A DNA stretch of 64,000 nucleotides from Pseudopyrenochaeta lycopersici (taxonomy: Eukaryota; Ascomycota; Dothideomycetes; Pleosporales; Pseudopyrenochaetaceae). The notes under the pieces were generated by a model. It had not been told where the DNA came from, made no database searches, and was given only the letters and a program-made list of their open reading frames with translations. A program made the translations under genes and the position numbers. Each line of letters begins with the position of its first letter. The stretch's first letter is position 1. This document shows positions 19,748-30,598 of the stretch, one piece after another. Location of the stretch: positions 1,178,001 to 1,242,000 of the forward strand of contig NHZP01000013.1 of the NCBI GenBank assembly GCA_003313425.1. The letters run 5' to 3'.

Positions 19748-19791
19748 GATGGTGCGTTACGCGGGGTGGTGCGTCACGGGGGGAACCTCGG
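19748..19791 (-). repeat. Right terminal inverted repeat, inner pogo element
   Basis: Exact reverse complement of the left 44-bp repeat, ending GGGGGGAACCTCGG before TA. Confidence 0.92.
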
Positions 19792-21340
19792 TACGCTCTA
19801 TTACTCTCTGACGAAACTCAGCCTCACGCCTCTTACTTAGTAACTAGAAAACAGCTCCACTATAGTACTCTTTACGCTGTTAGAGAGGTAAGACCTATTA
19901 CTTCTTCTTATACTTCTTCTTAGTAGTTAACGCCTCCTTAAGGCCCTTTATCTTATAGTAGAGTAGCTTATTTTAAACTAAGAGATAGTAGAGTAAGCAG
20001 CTAAGCTTCCGTAACTCCTTACTGCGCTCATCCTTTACTGCAGAGCAAATAAGCAACTATACTTTAAGCTAATCCTCTCTGCTATAGTATAAAGTAGAGG
20101 ACTCTTATAATATTAAGGCTTTTAAGGCGTTATTAGTAAATCTATTAAGGATTTTATTAGGGTTAATAGGCGCTATACCTATAACTTTAAAGGACCTAAG
20201 TACAGTTACTATAGTAAAGCTGCTTACCTAGGCCTTCTAGAATAGAGGGAAGAAGTCGCCTTTTTTAATAGGGAGCTATCCTATGCTTTAGTAAGTATGT
20301 TAAGTTAGCTTATTCGTGTAGTTTAATAAAAGAGGCTTAAAGCAGACTATATCTAGCGGCTGAAGCGTGTAGGTTAAATATAGAGGAAAGATAGCTAATA
20401 GTATCTTGTTGTCGTCACAGTACCTAATAAAATCTATCGTCAGGTAAGACCTATAGCTATTAACGATTAATAGCTAGTACTTTCTTTAAGCTTTCTTCTT
20501 AGTGTAGCGATTAAACACCTGTTTAAGCTAAGCTAGGCCTACGTTATTATTCGTCTAGCTAGAGGGGGACGTAGTAAAGTATACTAAGTGCTTTCTTAGG
20601 TCTATACTCTATACCTAGCTTAATTATACAGCCTTGCTAGCAGCCTGATAGATAAGGCCTAGCGGCAACGCAGATCTATTAGCACACACACATGCTAGGA
20701 GTATAATCTACTCACGATTACTATCTTAGAGTAATACCCTAACCTCCTTCTTCTCCTATCTCCTCTTACTAAAGATCCTCTTTAACCTGCTAATAACTCT
20801 AATTATAAAGCCCTTTTTATCTATATTATACGTGTGCTCAGCGTTAACGTTATACTCTGTTATTTTATACTGCAGTAGATTAAAGTACAGCTTATACTTA
20901 TTACTAGAATTAGCAGCGTAGCGAACAGAGTTTATAGCCGTCGTCTATTATAGTATAAGGTAATCTTTATGCCTATTTATAAAGCGCGTAACCTAGCTAT
21001 TAGATACTGCCTCTCGCGCAATTATTAAGGCGAAATTTTATATTATATCTCTTATAGGTAGCAGGCGACGCGCTGTAAGTCCTTCTATATACTTTATAAG
21101 CTCCTCCTCTTATTATAGGTTAAGCTTCTGTTAGTTAGTGTTCTTAATTACGCGTAGTGCCTAAATCTGCTTGTGCCTCCGTGATAACGTTAACTAATTA
21201 ATACTATAGTTAGTAGCTATTTTTTAATAGCAAAGTTTTTCGCCGGACTTTAGAGCATTAATCTCTGCAAGCGCATTATCAATTGCAGTCATCGTTGTTG
21301 TGTTGTTACGCGTCAGAGTATGGGGTACTTTTTTGTTGAT

Positions 21341-21381
21341 CGGGCGTTGCGCGACTCCGGGCGTTGCGCGCACGGACACGG
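21341..21381 (-). repeat. Right terminal inverted repeat, outer pogo element
   Basis: Reverse complement of the left repeat with one mismatch, ending GCGCACGGACACGG before TA. The two internal direct repeats and their 17-bp spacing are kept. Confidence 0.9.
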
Positions 21382-21383
21382 TA

Positions 21384-21662
21384 ATATTTAAGGCCGCCAG
21401 TGGGTCCTTGTACGACGAGAAGCGGGCAGACACAATCATTGTACCATCCCGACTCCATTCTAAACCGATAGGAGATGGATTGAAGATTGTTTGCAATTTG
21501 TTCAATTCTATATGTACTGATGTAAGAATATCTGCCTCTCTGCAAGCGTAGGATCAAATAGGGACTGAACGGAACACCTAATGATGAGATGATATGTTTT
21601 CAACAGAAAATAATAAGATAATCTTCAGAGAACGAATGACATAATGACTCAATCTCAATGGC
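21384..21662. other. Spacer between transposon and GH55-SGNH gene end
   Basis: About 280 bp; probable 3' UTR of the minus-strand hydrolase gene. The nested transposons lie immediately downstream of this gene. Confidence 0.35.
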
Positions 21663-24600
21663 CTAATTCCTTCGAAAGGCGTCACTGACAGCTTGTGCAA
21701 TATGCCAATTCGCTCGGGTCTTCGGATGGAACATCTTTGTAAACCGCACCTGGAAGTCGGTAATCGTAACACTGCCATCGCTATTACGTGTCACATCACC
21801 ATTGTACAACGTATCGTCACCCGATGAACCAGTAGAGATCGCTCCCGATGCAACGCCCTTGGCCACATCGCAGTTCATGGCATCAAGGGGCTCGCTGCTG
21901 TCTCCAGGCTCGGCAGCACTGCATGTACCGCTGTTGTAAGTGTCTATAGACCAGTCCGTTGGTGCATTTGGTCGCTGTGGCGGAAGGTGGAAGCCCTCGC
22001 TCTCGTTGGGAATATCATCATAGCCATTGTCGTAGAAGAAGGCCACTTTTGCCTGATCGGTCTCGGACTTGAGTGTTTCCTTGACGCCCGGCTCGCAGAA
22101 TCGCTTGCCCTGATAGATGTTGCCCAGCTTCTCGAGGTTGACGTGGACTACCTTGGGGTACGCCAGCCCGGCGTTGTATCGCCGGATGGCAAAGTCGATC
22201 TGGTCGTTGACGAGCGTCGAGAGCTCGTTGAGCTGGTTCCGCAACGTCGTCTTGAGGTACTCACCTGCCCAGATGCCCTCTTGAAAGTAGCTGCTATCGC
22301 AGGTTGTGTCTGCCACCTCAAAAAATTGGGGATATGAGGTCCAATAGACGATGAAGCGCTGCTTGTAGGCTTTGGCATGGATTTGGTCCAGGACGTCATG
22401 CACCAGTTCCTGGACCTTGTTCGCCTCCAGAATATTTTTGGCGTTGGTAATGTCACCCTGACATTTGGACCTACTGCCCAGGGGATAACCCATGATGCAA
22501 TGGCTCACAATGTCACCGAATCCGAGGTCATTCCCTGTGAAGGAGCAGGTGGCCAGGTCAGAGGACTGCGGGAACCAGTTTTCGAGTTGTTTTCCCTTCT
22601 CCTTGCCATCGAGGAACTGTTGGGCTGTCTCGCCACTACAGGCAAGAGGCTGCCAGTTGGGCTGGACGTTGTGGGAGAAACGGATAATTTGATCGAGGAT
22701 GGCGATATAACCGCCCGTACCGCGCTTGCACGTATCGGTGTCGTCCAGGGGCTTACCAGCCCCGATGCCAGCTGCGTAAGAGTCACCAAAAGCCACCCAG
22801 CCTTCCTGGACGGGATATCCAGGTGTGGCTATGTCGATATCCTCGTAATTTGTGCCATATGTTGCGATTGTGGCCCACCATGGGTAGACGGTGGCTTGAA
22901 GATGATCTTTGGCATATCTGATGAGGTTGGTGGACTCGCTGATGGCTGGTGTCACAATTTCGCGGGCGCCTATAGTTGTGATGTCTGTAAACCAGCTTTT
23001 CGTGACGCGGTAGATGTTGACGAGCCGCTGCTGGCAGGTGTTGTCCTTGACGCAGTCCTGGACATAGTCCTTGAACCACGAATACATGCCTGCTCCGTCA
23101 ATGTAGATGTTCTTGGAGAATTGGACTATCAATGACCACGCGGCGTTACAGTCCACTGTGTCCTCACCGCACATGTCGAACAAGGGGTCCCCAATCCAGA
23201 GCGGGCTCCGAAAAGGGGTGGGGGCTTGAAATTTAGGGGACCCTTGGAAATCTGGATACCCAGAGTAAGTGGCTGAGCCTTTGATCACATGTCATGTACC
23301 TAAGGTTGGGATAAGGCAATGTACTTACAGGGCGTTTCTGTCTGAATGATACTCATGTACACATTGCCGGCATTGACAAGATTGTACTGGTACATGACCG
23401 AATGCTCGGAGGCGGTACCGCGGAACCACAAGCCACCTCCGTCACCTTGGATGAGTATGCCTAGTCACGCACAGGAGTAAGCTTAAGGTTCCTTTCTGCT
23501 TCAAAACCTTTTTAGAGAAGAAGGGTTTTTCACGAACCTCTAGCGAAAAATATATCGATCTGACTGTCCATGTCCTGCGAAGGGTAGTCGATGTCGTGAT
23601 CTGCACTTAGGAGTTAGCTAGATAGTGGCACAATACAATATGAATAGAGGAAATTGGAAATCAGGTACCTCCCACCCATGCCCAAACATTTTCAAAGTAT
23701 CTACTAAAGTCAGCATGAATGAAAGACCAGGCAAGTAACAGCTCGAATTAAGTCCTTACCCATTGGCAGCTCCGGTGATCAGCAACATAATTGATCCGGC
23801 AATGCATTTCGACTGCACACCCCCCGTGAGCTTGGGACAGTCGGCATGGGTCAGCGAGGTGCCTGCAGCGCCCCCAACTCGGAAGTGACAATCTATCAGG
23901 TCATGTCAGCGTAACAAACTCGAAAGAGGCGTATGCAGGATCAAAGGACTACTCACCCCACATGCCAACGGAACCCTTTTTGTCGGCCTTGATGTTCCAC
24001 TGAACCAATACCAGACCAGGTAGTGCCCCCCTGGAGGTAAATATGAGGTTCTGCAGCTCAGCAGTGCCAGTATCTCCTTGGCCCACCGTTATCATCGGTT
24101 GAGGTTTGCCCTCATCTGCAAAGGCTGAGCCGTAGGCCATCAACTGAGACCAAGCTTCGCCGACGACGCGAGAGTTGACTGGTACCTGTTATCAAGTCAG
24201 TCACTTTCAGTGGCCAAGATTCAATGTGCTCTATTGGTGAAACTAGCAGCTTCCCTTGGGATAAGCAGGCTTGCATCACGAGAAACTCACAAGGATAGGG
24301 GCCGATATCATGTAGGTTCCCGCTTTTATGGATGTTAGGTTAGCATGAGGTGCTTTCTACCAGCTGTATTCCCCGCTGGAGTAAAGTAGGTGGCATACCT
24401 GGAATATACAGAACAAGATTATTAGATGCAGCATAGTTCAGCAAGCTCTGCAATGCTGCAGTATCATCTGTTACACCGTCTCCTATATATTTTTGTTAGT
24501 GGGATTGCGACTTGTTACACAGAAAAGGGTACGCCATAGCACATGAATGCTCCATGGGTGGACGAAGGTGTTCAAAATAAAAGTATGAGCATTGACAGGT

Positions 24601-27100
24601 AGCCTTACGAACCTTTGGCCACTAGGTTGGCGTTCAGGATCTGATTGTCCATGTAACTAAAGTAGTCTGGTCGCCTGGATCGGTCAGAGAGAAGCAAGGC
24701 CAGATGGTGGCGCAGGGTACCTACGGGGAACCAACGTATCTCTCCTGAGGGTACCAATCTTGCGGAATTGGTTCCGTCAGTACGCTGGGTCTTGGAACGT
24801 CTGCCGTAAACCACCCGTATTCGGTGTCGTTATGCGTTGCGGTGTCACCGAGCTGGAGGTAGCCTATCTTGTTGGAGCTCACACCCCCTGATGGGTTGAC
24901 GACTTGGTTGTTAGGCAGGAGGATGAAGTTGCCACAGTCTTTGAAACCGACATTGTTCACAGCGATCACAGTGGATCCCTGCTGGGTGCTGGACGTGGAC
25001 AGATACGTCTTGATGATGGTAGCTACGTTCTGGAAGTACGAGTCCACGAGGACGAATGAACCAACTGGTTGACCCTGAGATGAACCAGGGGCCGTAAGGT
25101 CGATGCCAACGTCGCAGTCATGGATTAAAACCTGCGACCATGACTGGATTGCGAAAAGCACATGTCAGCCCGGGCTTCACTGATGCAGGGACTCATGAGT
25201 ATACTCACCCAGGCCCAGTCCCAAATCAAGCCAATACCATTCTTGGCGTTTTGGACGGAGAAGTCGTGGATAGAATACTGCTGATTCCCGCCCAGGAAGC
25301 CGTACAGTCCACCATCGACAAGAATACGGGTGATCCAACCACCACTACCGTTTTCCGCAACTATGAAGGCCGATCAGTAGGTGTTAAGGTCGATATCGGT
25401 TGAGTCAAAAGAAAGTTGCCCATGAGAACGTACAGATGCCAATTTGGCTGGAAGTAGACTTGTTCGACAAGTAGATGATGACGTTCTCAATGCTAGCGGC
25501 CTGTGCTACCTGCCAATGAACCCCCATTAGGTTCTTTGGCCGAGTAGCTGACCGAAGGTCGATTTGAAAATTACGGAGGTTGCGGTAAAAATTCGCCTAC
25601 ATGCACTCGTATCAGCATATCATGTTTCTTCTTTCTAACTGTAAGAGTCCACCATCTGAACTTTGTCACAGGATCGAAGGCTCATTTCCTTCCTGTGAAA
25701 TAAATAGAGTCGCAGGCAAGGGTGAAACGACACAGGACTGAAGAGAATGGAGAGACTCACAGTATTCAAATACCACTCGGAGTGGCCATCTGCGAGATAA
25801 ACATCGCAGGTGATGAGGGCGTCACCGATGAAGCTGGTCGCAGCCTGCAAGGTGGGCATACCTCCGAGTTCTCCGACTAGCTGAGTATCGAAATATAGAA
25901 TGAGTGTACTACTTATCCGATATACACCTGACTTCACGTTAGTGATCATAGATCTCAACTACTGTGTGTTGGTAGTACACCTGAAGACTAACGTACCAGG
26001 AGGAAAGTAAATGACTGCACCCTTGGTTGTAGATCCTGGACAATTCACTCCGCAACGATTGCCATCCGATATAGCTCTTTGAATGGCCTTTGTGTCATCG
26101 GCTATGCCGTTGCCCAGAGCTCCATAGTCCCAAACATTGCGCCAGACCTAGAGAGGAGTCAGCATCAGTAGAGGACCCTACCCAAGGTTTCATAACTGTG
26201 AGTCTTTGCTGTTGAATGGGAACGCGACTTCATTGACAAACCCACCAGAATCTAGTCATGGTCCTACGTGCCAATCTCGGGTTTGTCACTGAAGCCGTGT
26301 AGTGAAGCCTCCATTATACTATATGCCCATGAAAAAGATTAATATCTCACACACCTTGTAAGAACTATTTCCGCCAAAGGCCATATGACCGGTATGGTCG
26401 ACATTACGAGGCCACCAGCCATTAGGATTTGCACCCTGTCGCTTGTTTAGATTCTCCTTGCCAACGACGCGGGTTTTCAAGGCCGCAATCTTGGGATCAT
26501 TCTCATAATCCGGAAAGGTTCCGTTATCGATCATATTTTGAGCATCAACAGTACCGACAAGCTCGATGGCATCAAGCGTGGCTTGGTCGAATACTGGCCG
26601 AGACGGGGCTCCCCTACGCTTGAGGGGTTGCTCTCCTGGAACCTTGTGATCTACTATATGTAAGCCTTGCTCTACTTGAATCTGCTTCAGCAGGTATGGA
26701 AGGGAATACTAAGCTCCACACAGTTAATGCAGGGTAACGGGGTTCATCACTCACGATAATTATTCTTGCGCGGGTTGTTGATGACCCACTCGTTATAAAC
26801 AGACTGCTCTTCTGCGGCCTTGTCTACGAGTTTCTGGGCAAGAGACAGCTCGTGCTGGGTCACATTGCGGCGATGAATGCTGCGGCTGGTGACTTTTGAT
26901 GGAGGCTTGGGTCTGTACCTAGCTTGGGCCTGGACCGCCTCGGCATGAGTTTGCTCGACATGATTCAATTCACTTTGGCTTGGATGGTAAAAATTTACAC
27001 CGTCCAGACTGCTAAAGCCCTGCACTGGCTCTGAGCCTGAAAGGCTCGAAACCAGTGGGTTAAGGCTGAACAACAGTATCAGCAGCAATGGTCGATGCAT
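21663..27100 (-). CDS. Secreted two-domain protein: GH55-like beta-helix glucanase fused to SGNH/GDSL hydrolase
   Basis: Start ATG 27100 with a signal peptide (MHRPLLLILLFSLNPLVSSL). About 12-13 exons run leftward. Exon 1 ends at 26755, exon 2 is about 26653-26355, and the last long exon is 23288-21663. The first module is a GH55/pectate-lyase-3-like double beta-helix. It has two copies of the 'D-GA-G-G--DDT-A' type entry: VWDYGALGNGIADDTKAIQ at about 26140, and a second after SYMDNQILNANLVAKG at about 24620. TYLVSSTLILYFDTQLVGE and a C-terminal NIYIDGAGMYSWFKDY are also present. In the same uninterrupted exon an SGNH hydrolase follows: WVAFGDSYAAGIGAG (block I Ser), CSFTGNDLGFGD (block III Asn) and MFHPKTRANWH (C-terminal His). 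The total is roughly 1400 residues. GH55 enzymes cleave beta-1,3-glucan; the SGNH part may remove acyl groups. The joint activity is inference. Confidence 0.8.
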
Positions 27101-27815
27101 CTTGCGTGTAAGGATAAAAATCGGGCAGTATAATAGTCCGCCCCACGAAATGAGGCTCTAGTGAGATGAAAGCAGACTGTTCGAACTCGACGATGGAACA
27201 GCTACCAATTCAAACACAAGACCGATAGATGTATGCTTATAACTGCTCAGAGGAGCTTGCCGGGTACAGCAGCGATCCGTCATTTTGCCCCTTGAGTAGG
27301 ATTTCCAGGCGCAAACTGTGGACTTCTTCTCCAGCCGCCTGTAATGATCTAAGCGTGATACGTGTAAGATTATCCGTCTGTATAGTGTTACATAGATACC
27401 TTGACAACTCGTTCAACTCATCAACCGCTGGCAGGGGACCTATGCTTGCAGGTGGGCGATTGATGAGTGAGCTTCGACAAACGTAATTCTATCCCTGCTT
27501 GTGGTTTCCGAGTTGGACGCCACACGGCATAGAACCTGTGGAGGGCATGCTAACATGCACTTGGACGAGTAGCTGCGCCACGCCCGCTAGCAAATTAATC
27601 TCCGCAAGAATTGGAAATACGTTGTACCTGCAGTGGAGGATGCCGTGAACTCGGGGCCTTTCCTCAAAAGACAGATTGACCGAACCATCCCCGCTCCTAG
27701 GGCTATATCATGCAACCTCCGTAACTCGTTCGGCGGCCTGAACTCCCTTCTATCCACCTCAGCAATTCTCTCGCTAGTGCTCCATTCCTCAAGCTAAACT
27801 TCTTTCAAGTACACC
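27101..27815. promoter_or_regulatory. Divergent promoter region, GH55-SGNH gene / membrane-anchored orphan
   Basis: About 715 bp between two start codons. A TATA-like gggctatatc (near 27700) lies about 110 bp before the plus-strand ATG. AT-rich elements (ggataaaaatc, gtataatag) lie just before the minus-strand start. Confidence 0.4.
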
Positions 27816-28688
27816 ATGGGAATCAACCTCACCATCGTTGCCGCGACACTAATACTCGCTATCCTTGGCGAGCGCCTTGCGCGCAGGCACCACGTTCACA
27901 AGTTGCTGTGGACGACCTGCGCCCATCGCACCAACACCTCGTACCAGTCACGCTTTGAGCGCCTGCAACGCTTCTGGACTCCTATGAGGTCGGCTGCTCG
28001 TCCTCCAAACGAGACCGACGTTGTCACATTCGACCTGTCCGACGCACGCAACGGCTCGCTGATTATCGAGATACCGCCTAAGAGTGGGTGGTACACCCTG
28101 CACCACACCCACACGCAGTCAGACGGCTGCAGCGACATCACCACCCTTTCGGGCCGCTGGTTTGTGGGCAGCGCGACCTGGGCTACACCTGGTCCCGCGC
28201 CTCCCGAGAAACCTGGACACTGGACCTCGATGGGGAAACTGGACCCCAACGACGATGCAGCTACCGCAAAACTCAGTGGCACGGTTGCATCAAGGGTCCT
28301 AGACCATCTCCTCTGCAGTTTGGTGCAAGATGCCGAGGTCTACTTCTGCCTTTGCACCACACCTGCCTGGATCAGAGCCCTGTACGCAGTAACGCGGTCA
28401 GCACCAAGGCTCCGTGAAATGTTAGTACGACGGCTGCTTTGGGTGCAGATTAGGGCTACGCTGCATGTGCACGATTTTATGGAGGATCATGGCACCATCA
28501 CTATCTTCAGATGGATCAACCCTTGGTCGCCCCCCAGTTGGGTCCATCAGTTCGAAGAACGCATGCGTTTCGTCAAGTCGAGGGTTATCTCAGGATTTAA
28601 TTATTGGTTGGGCAGGAACGTGTTGGGGATGAACATTCGCTACAAGGAATACGTGCCAATCTGGGCAAACGATGCGGATCAGAAGTGA
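27816..28688 (+). CDS. Membrane-anchored fungal protein of unknown function (290 aa)
   Basis: Single exon with a good start context (caccATGGG). The N-terminus is one hydrophobic helix (LTIVAATLILAILGERLA), either a signal anchor or an uncleaved signal. The region TDVVTFDLSDARNGSLIIEIPPKSGWYTLHHTHTQSDGC looks like the first strands of a cupin-type barrel with histidines. The rest (LDHLLCSLVQDAEVYFCLC, RFVKSRVISGFNYWLGRNV) has no motif I can name. I do not recognise the family. The gene is divergent from the GH55-SGNH gene, so co-regulation is possible but unproven. Confidence 0.6.
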   Translation: MGINLTIVAATLILAILGERLARRHHVHKLLWTTCAHRTNTSYQSRFERLQRFWTPMRSAARPPNETDVVTFDLSDARNGSLIIEIPPKSGWYTLHHTHTQSDGCSDITTLSGRWFVGSATWATPGPAPPEKPGHWTSMGKLDPNDDAATAKLSGTVASRVLDHLLCSLVQDAEVYFCLCTTPAWIRALYAVTRSAPRLREMLVRRLLWVQIRATLHVHDFMEDHGTITIFRWINPWSPPSWVHQFEERMRFVKSRVISGFNYWLGRNVLGMNIRYKEYVPIWANDADQK

Positions 28689-30037
28689 TCTTCCAAGAGT
28701 TTCGCAAGTTGTAGTCTAATGAAGTTGCGGGGTTCCAAAGGGCACCACACCAATCTACACCTTGGGACGCCTTCTTGCTTGGTAGTCTATCATATCTCTA
28801 CTCTCTGGCCCTGCATGAATTGAATGAGGGCCCATACAGTCTTCTATTTTGGATTTGGAGAAGCGTTCACCAAGGGAATGATGACTCTTGGCGAAGCTTA
28901 TCGCTGAGAGCGTTTGTACATGGTCTGGCTTGCTACTGAAGCTGGAGGCCTGGCTACTATTATTGATTAAGGTACAAACACAAGTAAGCAGGTAGAACAG
29001 ACGGCAGAATAATAATAAAACAGCTGCTATTTATCCGGTAATCCAATATACATCCATACGGGAGCTTCTTCGGCGAATTCAGAAATCGACACCAAAAGAC
29101 GCGCTTGTAGGGGTTCCAGCTTTAGTTGCCGGACCTTGTATATTCTAGTCTGACGTGAGAATAACGAAGGAGCTGGATTTATTGAGTCAAATACAAATTC
29201 CCATGTGCACCTGGCAGCCTTGACTGAATGAAAGCTAGCTCCTTCGTATAACTGGAACGGAGGAATGTTGGGTGTGCATTTCGGCTTTTGATGCCAAGAC
29301 GTCCCCATGGATCGCCGTCGCGTAAAATCTTGTTCAACTTGGAAAAGGCTTGTAAGGACTTGTGTCGTTTTTACCAATAAACATCGTCTGAGCTCTGTTA
29401 TGCATCGCTTCTTGCATACTAAAAATCTCTGCTAGCCTTTCTGAATGGAACGAGATTTTACGGTATCTTCTTTAATGAGAGCTGGCCGCCTGAGTGTGTA
29501 GTGTACGCACCTTTACATTATAGGCAAGGAACCAAAGCAGTTAGCATAAGGCACTCTCGAATCTTTAATATTCAAGTCCCTGTAGTGAAGCCGGCCTAAC
29601 CACCTGCAGTCAGCAATTTTCATCTCGAGAAGCTAGCAGTGTAGCATTGATGACCATGTAGGATTTAAAGAACGACAAGATACAAACAAGGTGTTCCACC
29701 ACCTGCTTAAATCGTATACACACTCCGTCTGAAGGTTCGTATATGACTTACTTAGCTCTTAGTAGTTTAATTGGCAGTCAGCAGGTCCCGGTTTGAGGCT
29801 TCATGGACATGTTAGGCCACGAGGCACGCGTAGCATACCACTCCGGTGGGATCCTGTGGAAGGCACCTTAAGTATCACGAAAAATGATTGGTGTGAAACT
29901 CAAATGAATTATCTACTTGAAGCCTCCAAGAGACCGTCATATCACATCACAAGCAGGCCTACTTTCCGCACCCTCACCTGAGCATCACAACAGGACTCTC
30001 AAGCTCCAACCCTTGTCCCACTTCAAAACCCATCAAT
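28689..30037. other. Intergenic, about 1.35 kb
   Basis: A 116-codon minus-strand frame at 29027-29377 has no recognisable motif or splice context. The last 100 bp before 30038 is pyrimidine-rich, consistent with a promoter/5' UTR for the small secreted protein gene. Confidence 0.4.
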
Positions 30038-30598
30038 ATGTATTCTCTGACATTTCCCTCATACGTCACCCTCCTCCTCGCAGTCCTCGCCCAAGGAAAG
30101 CCCCTTGACAAGCCCAATCGCCTCCAAGCCCGCTCCTGCGGCGAGACAGCCACCCTCCTCTGCTATGGCACCAACGGCGGCACCTCGCAGAATCTCGACA
30201 CGGCCGACATCGAGTACGCAGGCGCCTACCTCCGGCATCTGGCTGATACAGCGGGAAACCCACTGTGGACGATGCCACCCGAAACTGACTGCTCAGAGTG
30301 GTCACTGCCCCTCTTCGATGCCGGCACCGTCCTCGCGTTGGTCAAACACATCACGCCGCGGAGCAACTCGTCCATCACGTACTATGACATTGCACGCACT
30401 ATTGATGGGTTGGAGCGGGACGGGAGCACTAAGAGCAGCAATCCGTCGCTGCTGAGCTCTTGTGCTACTAATGGGGGTCAGTTGGGGATTGTTCCCGACA
30501 CGACGAATGAGGCGTATACCTCAGCTTCGTACAAGGCTAGTAAGGCTACGCCATCGGGGCTGATTGTCAAGCTTGTGAGGGATCCGAACAGTACTTAG
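30038..30598 (+). CDS. Small secreted cysteine-containing protein (186 aa)
   Basis: Single exon, start context tcaatATGTAT. The N-terminal signal peptide MYSLTFPSYVTLLLAVLAQG is followed by a possible Kex2-like or signal-peptidase region before RSCGETATLLCYG. The mature part is about 160 residues with four cysteines (CGETATLLC, DCSEW, SSCATNGG). It also has two NxS/T sites (PRSNSSI and the C-terminal PNST) and a conserved-looking core DTADIEYAGAYLRHLAD. No enzyme motif was found. Size, secretion signal and cysteines fit the loose definition of an effector-like or cell-wall protein. I recall similar anonymous proteins in Pleosporales but no function. Confidence 0.7.
   Translation: MYSLTFPSYVTLLLAVLAQGKPLDKPNRLQARSCGETATLLCYGTNGGTSQNLDTADIEYAGAYLRHLADTAGNPLWTMPPETDCSEWSLPLFDAGTVLALVKHITPRSNSSITYYDIARTIDGLERDGSTKSSNPSLLSSCATNGGQLGIVPDTTNEAYTSASYKASKATPSGLIVKLVRDPNST

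Larger units (their letters stand above)
17669..19791 (+). mobile_element. Inner pogo-type DNA transposon inserted into the outer one
   Basis: 2123 bp with perfect 44-bp terminal inverted repeats (17669-17712 and 19748-19791) and TA duplications at 17667-17668 and 19792-19793. Removing it rejoins the C-terminal coding part of the outer transposase, which proves the order of insertion. It carries one transposase gene on the plus strand. It is less AT-shifted than the right half of its host element. Confidence 0.9.
17330..21292 (-). pseudogene. Outer element transposase (CENP-B-type HTH + DDE), interrupted and mutated
   Basis: Starts MTAIDNALAEINALKSGEK at 21292, the psq/HTH opening of pogo transposases, and meets a stop within 25 codons. 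Further on, near 20860-20800, HTYNIDKKGFI marks the first acidic residue of the DDE catalytic core. The charged C-terminal tail (KRVAQEALKIEREKAKAEKA) is found at about 17600-17480, on the far side of the inner transposon. Many in-frame stops and the 2.1-kb insertion make it non-functional. The right boundary of the gene is approximate. Confidence 0.75.
17135..21381 (-). mobile_element. Outer pogo-type (Tc1/mariner superfamily) DNA transposon, heavily degraded
   Basis: Bounded by 41-bp terminal inverted repeats (17135-17175 and 21341-21381; 40 of 41 bases pair) and flanked by TA on both sides (17133-17134 and 21382-21383), the target duplication of this superfamily. The 4.25-kb span includes a 2.1-kb second transposon inserted near its left end; without it the element is about 2.1 kb. 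The transposase runs on the minus strand from about 21292. The right half is strongly AT-shifted with many TAA/TAG codons, as RIP would produce. Fungi with RIP inactivate duplicated DNA in the sexual cycle; here that is inferred from base pattern. Confidence 0.85.

Noticed and set aside
22377..23135. 252-codon plus-strand frame antisense to the SGNH domain
   Set aside because: Mirror frame of a strongly coding exon; composition follows the codon bias of the opposite strand.
29027..29377. 116-codon minus-strand frame
   Set aside because: No motif, no splice partners, in a gene-poor stretch; cannot be separated from chance.
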